From NCBI GenBank assembly GCA_964625755.1, contig CAZVBR010000011.1, forward strand, positions 1 through 21,371: a stretch of DNA of 21,371 nucleotides. The letters are read 5' to 3'. Shown piece by piece: positions 1 to 7,424 of this stretch (within the stretch, counting starts at the first letter, position 1; each line of letters begins with the position of its first letter). The DNA is from CAZVBR01 sp964625755. Lineage in GTDB: Bacteria; Patescibacteriota; Minisyncoccia; Phycocordibacterales; XYD1-FULL-46-19. The notes beneath the pieces were generated by a model. That model was not told the DNA's origin. It worked only from the letters and a program-made list of their open reading frames with translations, and ran no database searches. The position numbers were made by a program, and so were the translations under genes.

Positions 1-11
1 ATTATAAGATA

Positions 12-995
12 ATGAAAAACAATAACAAGTCGAGATTGCTTTCAGGAGTAAAACCAACCGGTAGACCTCATATTGCTAATTATTTTGGTTCGATGAAGCA
101 ATTCGTGGATTTACAGTCAGACTATCAGGCTTTGATCATGGTGGCCGATCTTCATGCCTTGACTACGGTTTGGGATGCTGATACCTTACGCCGGGATATC
201 TGGGATCTGGCTTTAGATTATCTGGCAATTGGTCTGGATCCCGAGAAAGTGGTTATCTTTCGACAATCTGATGTGGCCGAACATACCGAATTAACCTGGG
301 TCTTTAACTGCATTACTTCAGTTCCGTACTTGATGCGCTCTCATGCTTACAAGGATGCTTCAGCTAAAAATCAGGAGGTGTCGGTTGGTACTTTTGATTA
401 TCCGATGTTAATGGCGGCTGATATTCTGTTGTATGACCCTCAGGTAGTCCCGGTTGGTCAAGATCAAAAGCAACATGTCGAGTACGCTCGAGATACGGCC
501 GAAAAATTTAATCGTTTATTCGGGGAAACATTTACTTTACCCGAAGGGCTGATCTTATCTGGGGTTCAGACGGTTACCGGTTTGGATGGCCGGAAAATGA
601 GTAAAAGTTACAATAATCATATTCCTTTGTTCTCTGAGCCGGATCAGGTGGTGGCTTTGGTCAAAAAGATCGTAACCGATTCAAAAGACCCGAGCGAACC
701 GAAAGATCCGGAGACTTGTAATATTTTTGCCCTACTTAAGTTGTTTGCCGGGGAGGGTGAATTGTCGGAGCTTAGGCAGAGATATCGGGACGGGAATATA
801 GGCTATAAAGAGTCAAAGGAGATCTTGGCGGAGAAAATAATAGCGTATTTTGAGCCAATGAGAAAAAAAAGAAAAGAGATCGCAGCTCGGCCGGAATTGG
901 TTCACCAGATCCTGTCTGAAGGGGCAAAGGCAACCAAAGAACTGGCGGCGGCTAAGATGGAGACCGTTCGAAAGCGGGTTGGATTAGAGTTTTAA
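12..995 (+). CDS. trpS: Tryptophan--tRNA ligase
   Basis: Cytoplasmic class I aminoacyl-tRNA synthetase that charges tRNA-Trp with tryptophan using ATP. The 327-residue protein is full length for bacterial TrpRS. The N-terminus carries the P-T-G-x-x-H-I-A-N-Y-F-G nucleotide-binding signature (HIGH-type motif H20-I-A-N23), and a KMSKS loop lies at residues 195-199 after G-L-D-G-R. The middle region Q-D-Q-K-Q-H-V-E-Y-A-R-D matches the TrpRS substrate-binding helix region. The ATG is 11 bases from the window edge with no Shine-Dalgarno sequence. A TATAAG sequence at 3-8 could be a promoter box, but too little upstream sequence is present to judge. The ABC transporter gene follows 10 nt after the stop, so the two are probably co-transcribed. 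Confidence 0.97.
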   Translation: MKNNNKSRLLSGVKPTGRPHIANYFGSMKQFVDLQSDYQALIMVADLHALTTVWDADTLRRDIWDLALDYLAIGLDPEKVVIFRQSDVAEHTELTWVFNCITSVPYLMRSHAYKDASAKNQEVSVGTFDYPMLMAADILLYDPQVVPVGQDQKQHVEYARDTAEKFNRLFGETFTLPEGLILSGVQTVTGLDGRKMSKSYNNHIPLFSEPDQVVALVKKIVTDSKDPSEPKDPETCNIFALLKLFAGEGELSELRQRYRDGNIGYKESKEILAEKIIAYFEPMRKKRKEIAARPELVHQILSEGAKATKELAAAKMETVRKRVGLEF

Positions 996-1005
996 AGTTT
1001 GAGTC

Positions 1006-2781
1006 ATGAAACGCTTGAATTCAAGCATTTTACAAAAAGGGGGGCAGATATTGTTAAATCGGCTCCGGCCTTACCGTCGGTTGGTGTTGACTTTGGTTGT
1101 TATGGGTATAATTTCGGCCGTTGGTAACGGACTTACTCCGCTTTTAGTGGGTTTGTTTGTTGACGTTTTGATCGATCCAACAGCTGTATCTGAGACTTTT
1201 TCTAAATTTGAGTTAGCGTTTCTGATTTTGGGGGTCTGGCTTGCTTTGCAGCTTGTCATTACCATGATCGATTGGCGGATAGCGATCAATCAGGATAATC
1301 TCGGGGTAAGTATCTACTCGGATTATTTGGTGAACGGATTCTCTCATTTACTGGAGCTACCTCTGTCATTTCATAAAACCAAAAAAATCGGTTACGTGGG
1401 GGAGAAGATAAATCGCACCGCCACTGATACGGAAAGGATCATCAGTAATGTGGCGATCGATCTCGGGCCCCAGTTCTTAACGGTGATCATAGCCTTGGGG
1501 GTGGCGTTTTTCTTGCAGCCTTTTTTGGCCCTGTGGTTGATGATCGCCGTTTTGTTCTATGTTTTTATCATGATTTTTAGTGTCAGACCTCTGGCTTCTA
1601 TGCAGGAGAGTTTTTTTCGGAAGATAAGCAACTCCTACGGAGATGCCTTTGATGTTATCTTTAACACTCAAGCAATCAAAGAGTCAACTAATGAAAATCG
1701 GGAGAAGAAAAAGTTGGACCGGAATTTCAATAAAAAAAGCAAGAGAGCTTGGGTAAAACTAAATACCATCTGGTTGAATTTAAGTTTTTATCAGCGTTTC
1801 TTGGTTATTTTTGTTCAGTTGGCCATATTTTTAATGTCGTTGTGGTTTATTACAGAAGGTCGAATGACGGTTGGTCAGTTGGTGGCATTTAATGCGTACG
1901 CTTCCATGATGTTCGGACCTTTTGTTCGGTTGGGGCAAATGTGGCAAAATTTACAAACCGGCCTGGTTAATTTGGTTGAAACCGAGAAAATACTTTCGTT
2001 GCCGAAAGAGAAATACCGACCGACCGGAGTTAAAGATCTTTCTCTTGAAAAGGAAATACTATTTGACAGGGTTGATTTTCATTACGAAAGATCAAAACCG
2101 GTTTTGAGGGGTATTTCTTTTAAGGTGAAAGCCGGACAAACTGTGGCCTTGGTAGGAGAATCAGGGGTCGGAAAAACCACGTTGGCTGAGATGGTCTCCG
2201 GTTATCATTTTCCGCGACGGGGTCGAATTTTGTTTGATGGAGTAAATATAAAGAAACTCGATCTCAGTCAGTTAAGAAGAAAAGTGGCGGTTGTTCCTCA
2301 GGAAGTCGTTTTGTTCAACGATACTATCAAAAATAACATTAAGTACGGGAATATGGCGGCGACTGATCAGGAAGTTGTAAATGCCGCCAAAGAGGCCCAT
2401 GCTTATGAATTTATAGAGAAATTCCCTAAAAAATGGGATCAACTGGTGGGTGAAAGAGGGGTAAAGCTTTCTACCGGCCAAAAACAAAGAGTGGCTATTG
2501 CCAGAGCGATTTTACGATCTCCGGAAATATTGATCCTGGATGAGCCCACTTCCGCTTTGGATGCTTATTCGGAAAAAACTATTCAAGAGTCTCTGGATAA
2601 GTTGATGGCCGGTCGGACCACTTTTATTATTGCCCACCGATTGTCCACCGTGCGCCGAGCGGATCAGATCATAGTGCTCAAGAAAGGGGAAATAGTTGAA
2701 CAGGGAAGTCACAAAGAGTTGATCCAGAGCCAGGGCGGGGTTTACAAAAAGTTGTATGATCTGCAGTCGGGGTTGGAGTAG
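1006..2781 (+). CDS. ABC transporter, fused permease and ATP-binding protein (exporter type)
   Basis: A 591-residue half-transporter of the type IV ABC exporter family (MsbA/LmrA/McjD-like), expected to work as a homodimer in the inner membrane. The N-terminal half has about six hydrophobic segments (starting near residues 28, 66, 155, 175, 263 and 290). The C-terminal nucleotide-binding domain has Walker A G384-E-S-G-V-G-K-T-T392, signature L488-S-T-G-Q492, Walker B I-L-I-L-D512-E513 and the switch histidine H544. The signature has Thr in place of the first Gly of LSGGQ, a common variant. All catalytic residues are intact. The substrate cannot be read from sequence; lipid or peptide export is typical for the family. 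It lies 10 nt after trpS. An 85-nt spacer with a promoter-like box separates it from scpA, and I see no clear terminator there. Confidence 0.93.
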   Translation: MKRLNSSILQKGGQILLNRLRPYRRLVLTLVVMGIISAVGNGLTPLLVGLFVDVLIDPTAVSETFSKFELAFLILGVWLALQLVITMIDWRIAINQDNLGVSIYSDYLVNGFSHLLELPLSFHKTKKIGYVGEKINRTATDTERIISNVAIDLGPQFLTVIIALGVAFFLQPFLALWLMIAVLFYVFIMIFSVRPLASMQESFFRKISNSYGDAFDVIFNTQAIKESTNENREKKKLDRNFNKKSKRAWVKLNTIWLNLSFYQRFLVIFVQLAIFLMSLWFITEGRMTVGQLVAFNAYASMMFGPFVRLGQMWQNLQTGLVNLVETEKILSLPKEKYRPTGVKDLSLEKEILFDRVDFHYERSKPVLRGISFKVKAGQTVALVGESGVGKTTLAEMVSGYHFPRRGRILFDGVNIKKLDLSQLRRKVAVVPQEVVLFNDTIKNNIKYGNMAATDQEVVNAAKEAHAYEFIEKFPKKWDQLVGERGVKLSTGQKQRVAIARAILRSPEILILDEPTSALDAYSEKTIQESLDKLMAGRTTFIIAHRLSTVRRADQIIVLKKGEIVEQGSHKELIQSQGGVYKKLYDLQSGLE

Positions 2782-2854
2782 TTTTGCTCTCAAGTAGATA
2801 GGTTCTGGTCACTAAAGTAAAAATTCAACCCTGTATCTCGAGCATTATTTGTAG

Positions 2855-2860
2855 TATAGT
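2855..2860 (+). promoter_or_regulatory. Putative -10 box of a leaderless scpA promoter
   Basis: TATAGT (5/6 match to TATAAT) ends 6 nt before the scpA ATG, so transcription would begin at or next to the start codon. No convincing -35 is found 16-18 bp upstream (TGTATC at 2832-2837), so support rests on the box, its position and the same geometry at other genes in this window. Confidence 0.45.
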
Positions 2861-2866
2861 TAGATT

Positions 2867-3601
2867 ATGGATCTGCATACCTCTTTTGAAGTAAAAGTGG
2901 CTAAGTTCGAGGGGCCGCTTGATCTGTTGTTACAGTTGGTGGAAAAACATAAGCTACATATCAGTGAAATAGGCCTGGCCCAATTGTCTGATGAATATCT
3001 AACTTATTTATCCGAATTTGATGATCGCCCTAAACGCGACATGGCCGATTTTACGATCATTGCTTCGACTCTGATGTTGATCAAATCTTTTTCTCTGTTA
3101 CCGGGAATCTCAAAAACGGAAGAAGAAGTGTCAGATATTGAAGAGTTAAAGAGGCGTTTGGCCTTATATCAGGAGTTCCAGGAAATAGCCTCAGAACTAA
3201 AAAGGGAGTTTGGTCGTAGAGTCATTTATTTTCCGGAGTGTCGAGGTGATTTTTATCCGGTATTTGCTCCGGCTGGGGACCTAAAAGTTGAAAATTTACA
3301 CGAAGGGATTTTTCAAGTTTTATCTAATTTACCGAAGGCGGAAAAAGTACCTCAAGCGGTAGTTCAAAAAGTTGTTAGCTTGCAGCAGGTTATCAATGAT
3401 CTGGCCGGTCGCGTTCAGCGTTCAATGAAGATGAATTTCAGTGAGTTCGTAAATTTTGACCAGGCTCATAAGATGGAAGTGATCGTGGGTTTTTTGGGGC
3501 TACTGGAATTAACCAAACAAGGGATCATAAGAGTTGAGCAAGATGTTCATTTTGGGGATATAGCTTTGGAGTCTGAATTGGTAGACACTCCCAGATATTA
3601 A
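2867..3601 (+). CDS. scpA: Segregation and condensation protein A
   Basis: ScpA is the kleisin subunit of the bacterial SMC-ScpAB condensin, bridging SMC heads and binding ScpB to organise and segregate the chromosome. The 244-residue protein opens with the family signature F-E-G-P-L-D-L-L-L-Q-L-V (residues about 14-25), followed by I-S-E-I and the L-x-x-Y-L-x-Y-L helix typical of the SMC neck-binding domain. The C-terminus (about 190-230, ending V-G-F-L-G-L-L-E-L) matches the winged-helix cap that binds the SMC head. No Shine-Dalgarno precedes the ATG; a -10 box sits 6 nt upstream instead. scpB follows after 141 nt that hold an inverted repeat and a separate promoter, so the pair is adjacent but probably not a single tight transcript. 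Confidence 0.95.
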   Translation: MDLHTSFEVKVAKFEGPLDLLLQLVEKHKLHISEIGLAQLSDEYLTYLSEFDDRPKRDMADFTIIASTLMLIKSFSLLPGISKTEEEVSDIEELKRRLALYQEFQEIASELKREFGRRVIYFPECRGDFYPVFAPAGDLKVENLHEGIFQVLSNLPKAEKVPQAVVQKVVSLQQVINDLAGRVQRSMKMNFSEFVNFDQAHKMEVIVGFLGLLELTKQGIIRVEQDVHFGDIALESELVDTPRY

Positions 3602-3639
3602 TATCTGAATTATGATCCCAAAATCGACAGGATTCATTC

Positions 3640-3700
3640 TTAAGGTAAAATAAGTCACCGAAGAGGGGAAATTGGGGATTTTGTTCTTATTTTGCCTTAA
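3640..3700 (+). repeat. 15-bp inverted repeat between scpA and scpB (possible terminator or protein site)
   Basis: The arms 3640-3654 (TTAAGGTAAAATAAG) and 3686-3700 (CTTATTTTGCCTTAA) are complementary at 14 of 15 positions; the remaining pair is G-U in RNA, so the stem is continuous. The loop is 31 nt. The sequence after it is T-rich (ATTTGTTTGG), but the stem is AT-rich and the loop long, so a classic intrinsic terminator is not certain. It ends 6 bp before the scpB -35 box, which would also suit a regulator site. Confidence 0.5.
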
Positions 3701-3706
3701 ATTTGT

Positions 3707-3735
3707 TTGGCAGATAGCCGGAAAATGTATATACT
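3707..3735 (+). promoter_or_regulatory. scpB operon promoter, leaderless geometry
   Basis: The -35 TTGGCA (3707-3712, 5/6) is followed by a 17-bp spacer and -10 TATACT (3730-3735, 5/6). The -10 ends 7 nt before an ATG at 3743, so the first transcribed base should be the A of the start codon or very near it. This promoter decides the start of scpB: an in-frame TTG at 3707 is part of the -35 box and would not be transcribed. It probably drives the whole operon through 11470. Confidence 0.75.
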
Positions 3736-3742
3736 TAAAGTC

Positions 3743-4312
3743 ATGGATACAATGGATATTGCTTCTAAGGTTGAGGCCATTTTGTTTTTCAAGAATGAGC
3801 CGGTCAGTCGAAAGAAATTGACAACTTGGCTTGATATTGAAGAATATGAGCTTGATGAAGGAGTAAAAGCCTTGGAGGACAATTTGGACAAAAGAGGTGG
3901 TTTGAAATTGATCCAAAAAGATGGTTTTTTGGCGCTGGGGACTGATCCGGAGGCCGGAGAATTGATTGAAGGCTTGGTCAAGGATGACTTGAATAAAGAT
4001 CTGGGTCGAGCTGGACTGGAAACACTGGCCATCGTGTTGTACTGGGGACCGGTATCTCGATCCGAAATAGATTACATTAGAGGTGTTAATTCCAGTTTTG
4101 TTGTCCGTAATTTAATGATCCGGGGGTTGATCGAAAGAGTGGTTGATCCTAAAAACAGCAGAAGTTTTTTGTACCGACCGACTTTTGAACTTTTGGGTCA
4201 TCTTGGTTTAAAAAGTGTTACCGATCTACCTGATTACGATAAGGTGGTCGAAAATTTAAAGGCTTTTAAGGAAAATGATGTGACGCATGAAGATAAACAA
4301 AATAACCAGTAA
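3743..4312 (+). CDS. scpB: Segregation and condensation protein B
   Basis: ScpB dimers bind ScpA and complete the SMC condensin complex. From the ATG at 3743 the protein is 189 residues, near family length. It reads as two winged-helix domains: the first begins I-A-S-K-V-E-A-I-L-F-F-K-N-E-P-V-S, the hallmark ScpB opening, and the second begins near L-E-T-L-A-I-V-L-Y-W-G-P-V-S-R-S-E-I with the typical I-R-G-V-N-S and L-x-x-R-G-L-I-E-R motifs. The frame stays open upstream to a TTG at 3707, but that codon lies in the -35 box, so 3743 is preferred; an ATG at 3752 is a weaker alternative. The 3' end overlaps the following carboxypeptidase gene by 26 nt, indicating translational linkage to the cell-wall genes. 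Confidence 0.93.
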   Translation: MDTMDIASKVEAILFFKNEPVSRKKLTTWLDIEEYELDEGVKALEDNLDKRGGLKLIQKDGFLALGTDPEAGELIEGLVKDDLNKDLGRAGLETLAIVLYWGPVSRSEIDYIRGVNSSFVVRNLMIRGLIERVVDPKNSRSFLYRPTFELLGHLGLKSVTDLPDYDKVVENLKAFKENDVTHEDKQNNQ

Positions 4313-5219
4313 GTTGATCCTGGCCGGACTGATCACCGGGTGGTTGGGTTTTATTGCTCTGCTTTTGCCTTGGTCAGAGGTCGATGTTCAGGGTCATCAG
4401 TTGGCACATGTGCAACAATCAGAGGATGCCGGAGAGTATCACGAGAAGATGAAAGAGGTCTCCGGATATTCGGCCAAAGCAGTGGCGGTATATGATGTCC
4501 GGAATGAAGATTTTATTTATACTGATAATCACACCGAGAGTTTTCCGATCGCTTCGATCACAAAAGTGATTACAGCTTTAGCGGCTCAAGATCTTCTTTC
4601 CGGTGATGACGAGGTGGTAATCGGGGGTCGGGCTTCTCGGGTTGATGATATTACCGGTCGGTTAGGGGTTAATACTCGGTGGAAGGTCGAAGACCTGATA
4701 AAGATCTCCTTGGTTGCGTCTTCTAACCGGGCTTCAGAGGCCTTAGCGATCAGGGCTCAAGAAGAAAAAGGGGTTGATTTTGTGGAAGAGATGAACAGGG
4801 TCGTCCAGGAGATCGGTTTATCTGACACTTATCTAATAAATTCGACCGGGCTGGATATTGTTGGTCAGTACGGCGGGTCTTATAGTACGGCTCACGATAT
4901 CGCCAAATTATTTTCCCATGTAGTTTCTCAGTATTCCGGGTTGATGACCCCGACAACCACCCAAAGCATCTCGGTCTCCGATGTTTCCGGAAGGCAGTCA
5001 ACGATAATCAATACCAATCAGCAGGTGGGCAATATTCCCGGTTTAATTGCGTCGAAGACCGGTTATACTAGCATTGCCGGAGGTAATTTGGCGGTCGCCT
5101 TTGATTCCGGTCTGAACCGGCCGATCGTGGTGGTGGTTTTGGGTTCAAGTCGAAATGATCGATTTGAAGATGTCGGTAATTTGACTCAAGATGTTTTTAA
5201 TTATTTAGGTAAACAATAG
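4287..5219 (+). CDS. D-alanyl-D-alanine carboxypeptidase, peptidase S11 family
   Basis: A penicillin-binding-protein-fold enzyme expected to trim the terminal D-Ala from peptidoglycan stem peptides outside the membrane. All three active-site motifs are present: S90-I-T-K93 (nucleophile Ser and Lys), S145-S-N147 and K257-T-G259. Residues about 9-30 form one hydrophobic segment after Lys residues, acting as signal anchor or signal peptide. At 310 residues it has the catalytic domain but no room for the C-terminal PBP5 beta domain and membrane helix of DacA, so the N-terminal anchor is probably retained. The start lies inside the 3' end of scpB (26-nt overlap) and mraY begins 8 nt after the stop. 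A beta-lactamase is less likely, because L-A-V-A-F after the KTG block and the peptidoglycan neighbours fit S11. Confidence 0.9.
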   Translation: MKINKITSKLILAGLITGWLGFIALLLPWSEVDVQGHQLAHVQQSEDAGEYHEKMKEVSGYSAKAVAVYDVRNEDFIYTDNHTESFPIASITKVITALAAQDLLSGDDEVVIGGRASRVDDITGRLGVNTRWKVEDLIKISLVASSNRASEALAIRAQEEKGVDFVEEMNRVVQEIGLSDTYLINSTGLDIVGQYGGSYSTAHDIAKLFSHVVSQYSGLMTPTTTQSISVSDVSGRQSTIINTNQQVGNIPGLIASKTGYTSIAGGNLAVAFDSGLNRPIVVVVLGSSRNDRFEDVGNLTQDVFNYLGKQ

Positions 5220-5226
5220 ATTAATT

Positions 5227-6309
5227 ATGATTGAGATAGCCCAATACGGTCATTTGATAAATGTTCTTAAGGTGTTCGGCCCGACAACCGTCGCTTTTTT
5301 TGTCGGGATCCTTATAACTCCGGTATTGAGTCACTATTTGTATAAAAATAAAATGTGGAAAAAGAAGTCAGGTAAAATTGCTCTGGATGGTAAAGAGGCT
5401 TCGGTTTTTAATGAGCTTCATAAAGAGCGAGACACCGGAACTCCTCGAATGGGAGGGGTTATCATTTGGGTCAGTACTTTGGTTACGATCTTTTTGTTTT
5501 GGGTTTTGGCCAAGATCTACCCCGCGGAGATAACTGAAAAGATAAATTTTTTAAGTCGAGGTCAGACCTGGCTACCTTTGTTCACTTTGGTGACCGCTTC
5601 GGGGTTAGGTTTAGTTGATGATTGGCTTCAAGTTAGAACCAGTAACGGCCTGTCATTTCTGAGACGTTTAGGGACGGTGGTGGTTATTGGTTTGATCGGG
5701 GGGTGGTGGTTTTATGATCGATTGGAGATGAACGCGATAGACATTCCATTTTTCTCAGGGGAGTTGTTTTTGGGTTTTTGGTTTATTCCGGTTTTTGTTG
5801 TAGTTATGTTGGCGCTGTTTTCTTCCAGTGTTATAGACGGTCTGGATGGTTTGTCGGGAGGAGTGATGGCGGTTATTTTTTCGGCTTATGCCGGGATCGC
5901 TTTCTTTCAGAATCAAATAAATTTGGCTGCTTTCTGTGCCGTGGTGGTAGGATCGATCCTGGCCTTTCTGTGGTTTAATATTCCGCCGGCCAGATTTTAT
6001 ATGTCAGAAACCGGTATTTTGGGTTTAACTGTTACCTTAACGGTGGTTACTTTTTTAACCAATACGGTGCTTTGGTTGCCGATAATTGCTCTTCCGTTGT
6101 TGGCGACGTCGGCGTCGGTTATTGTTCAGCTTTTGTCGAAAAAAATGCGCGGCGGCAAGAAGGTGCTTTTGGTGGCCCCTCTACATCATCATTTTGAAGC
6201 CCTGGGTTGGCCATCTTATAAGGTTGTAATGCGGTACTGGGTTATAAGTTTGGTTTTTGCTTTGATCGGAATGATTTTGGCGATAATCGGGAATATCGAA
6301 TTATTATGA
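5227..6309 (+). CDS. mraY: Phospho-N-acetylmuramoyl-pentapeptide-transferase (MraY family)
   Basis: Integral membrane enzyme making lipid I from UDP-MurNAc-pentapeptide and undecaprenyl phosphate. The 360-residue protein has about ten hydrophobic segments. Recognisable blocks are K-E-R-D-T-G-T-P-R-M-G-G (cytoplasmic loop near 66-77), D131-D132 in G-L-V-D-D-W, D204-G-L-D207-G-L, and A-P-L-H320-H-H-F-E-A-L-G-W, which is the MraY-specific HHH loop. Two positions differ from what I recall of characterised enzymes: Ser201 where the N-x-x-D-G-L-D motif usually has Asn, and Glu261 in Y-M-S-E-T-G where M-G-D-x-G is usual. The HHH loop and operon favour MraY over a WecA-type transferase. It overlaps ftsW by 4 nt (ATGA); murD, often found between them, is absent. 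Confidence 0.92.
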   Translation: MIEIAQYGHLINVLKVFGPTTVAFFVGILITPVLSHYLYKNKMWKKKSGKIALDGKEASVFNELHKERDTGTPRMGGVIIWVSTLVTIFLFWVLAKIYPAEITEKINFLSRGQTWLPLFTLVTASGLGLVDDWLQVRTSNGLSFLRRLGTVVVIGLIGGWWFYDRLEMNAIDIPFFSGELFLGFWFIPVFVVVMLALFSSSVIDGLDGLSGGVMAVIFSAYAGIAFFQNQINLAAFCAVVVGSILAFLWFNIPPARFYMSETGILGLTVTLTVVTFLTNTVLWLPIIALPLLATSASVIVQLLSKKMRGGKKVLLVAPLHHHFEALGWPSYKVVMRYWVISLVFALIGMILAIIGNIELL

Positions 6310-7412
6310 GTCGATCAGGTACTTATCAAAAACCGGTGGACCGCCTTTTTTTGAGTATAGTTTTTTTGTTGTCCGGTTTGGGGTATATTATTTTTTTGTC
6401 AGCCTCTCTGGGGAGTTTGGGTTATGATATATCAAGTTTTACTTGGCAGGCCGGTAAGCAGTTGATCGTTCTTTTGGTTGGTCTTTTGGTTATGTTGGGG
6501 ACAGCCTCTTTTCCTTATCATTACTGGCGAAAACTATCCGTCCCATTTCTGGCTTTAAGTGCAATTTTAACTTTGGCGGTGTTCGTTCCCGGTTTGGGGG
6601 TGTTGGCCGGCGGAGCTTCTCGTTGGCTTGATCTGGGGGTGGTTGCTTTTCAGCCTGTAGAGATCTTGAAATTCGGTTTAATTATTTATTACGCGGTTTG
6701 GCTGGCTAATACTTCTGACCGGGTAGATACTGTAAAATGGGGTCTCGGACCGCTTGTTTTTCTGGTAGCCTTAGCTGGCTTGTTGTTGATATTTCAACCC
6801 GATACCGGATCTTTAATGGTGATCAGTGCCGCCCTGGTCGGGATGTTCTTTGTAGCCGGAGGTCGTTTTCTTCATTTATTCATCATTGCTTTTTTGGGGG
6901 TTTTACTTTTGGCCGGTCTTGTTGTCCATCAGCCGTATATCAAGGATCGTTTTACCATATTCTTAAATCCCTCTCTTGATACCCAAGGTCTGTCTTATCA
7001 GATCAATCAATCTTTTATTGCCATAGGGGCGGGCGAGTTGACCGGGCGGGGTTTTGGTCAAAGTTTACAAAAATTTAGTTTTTTACCCCAGCCGGTAACT
7101 GATTCTATCTTTGCCGTGGTGGCGGAAGAATTCGGTTTTATCGGGGCAATGGTTATTTTGGCTTTATTCGTTCTGTTTGCGTTAATGGGTTTTAAGATCG
7201 CAGCTCGAGCCCCGGATAATTTTGGTAGACTTTTAGTGGTTGGTATTGTTATACTGATAGCGTCTCAGTCTTTTGTCAATATTGGGGCCATGTTGGGGGT
7301 TATGCCTTTAACCGGGATACCTTTGGTATTTGTTAGTCATGGCGGTTCATCACTGTTAATGTCTTTGTTCGGGGTCGGTATTATTTTAAATGTTTCTCGT
7401 CATATTGCTTAA
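6306..7412 (+). CDS. ftsW: Peptidoglycan glycosyltransferase FtsW (SEDS family)
   Basis: Polytopic SEDS-family protein that polymerises lipid II into glycan strands, here most likely for septal synthesis. The 368 residues give about ten hydrophobic segments. Family motifs visible are G-G-A-S-R-W-L-D-L-G (about 98-107), F-Q-P-D-T-G-S (first extracellular block), G-x-G-F-G-Q-S and L-P-Q-P-V-T-D266-S-I-F-A-V-V-A-E-E-F-G, where D266 corresponds to the catalytic Asp. The C-terminal block P-L-T-G-I-P-L-V-F-V-S-H-G-G-S-S is intact, with His where Tyr is more common. FtsW and RodA cannot be fully separated from sequence alone; the position between mraY and murG favours FtsW. The ATG overlaps the mraY stop. 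Confidence 0.9.
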   Translation: MSRSGTYQKPVDRLFLSIVFLLSGLGYIIFLSASLGSLGYDISSFTWQAGKQLIVLLVGLLVMLGTASFPYHYWRKLSVPFLALSAILTLAVFVPGLGVLAGGASRWLDLGVVAFQPVEILKFGLIIYYAVWLANTSDRVDTVKWGLGPLVFLVALAGLLLIFQPDTGSLMVISAALVGMFFVAGGRFLHLFIIAFLGVLLLAGLVVHQPYIKDRFTIFLNPSLDTQGLSYQINQSFIAIGAGELTGRGFGQSLQKFSFLPQPVTDSIFAVVAEEFGFIGAMVILALFVLFALMGFKIAARAPDNFGRLLVVGIVILIASQSFVNIGAMLGVMPLTGIPLVFVSHGGSSLLMSLFGVGIILNVSRHIA

Positions 7413-7424
7413 ATGTAAAATATT

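Noticed and set aside
2782..2866. Terminator after the ABC transporter gene
   Set aside because: I found no GC-rich stem with a T tract in these 85 bases.
3509..4032. Two overlapping minus-strand open frames across the scpA-scpB junction
   Set aside because: They lie opposite recognised ScpA and ScpB coding sequence, have no recognisable motif, and the intergenic part is better explained by the inverted repeat and promoter.
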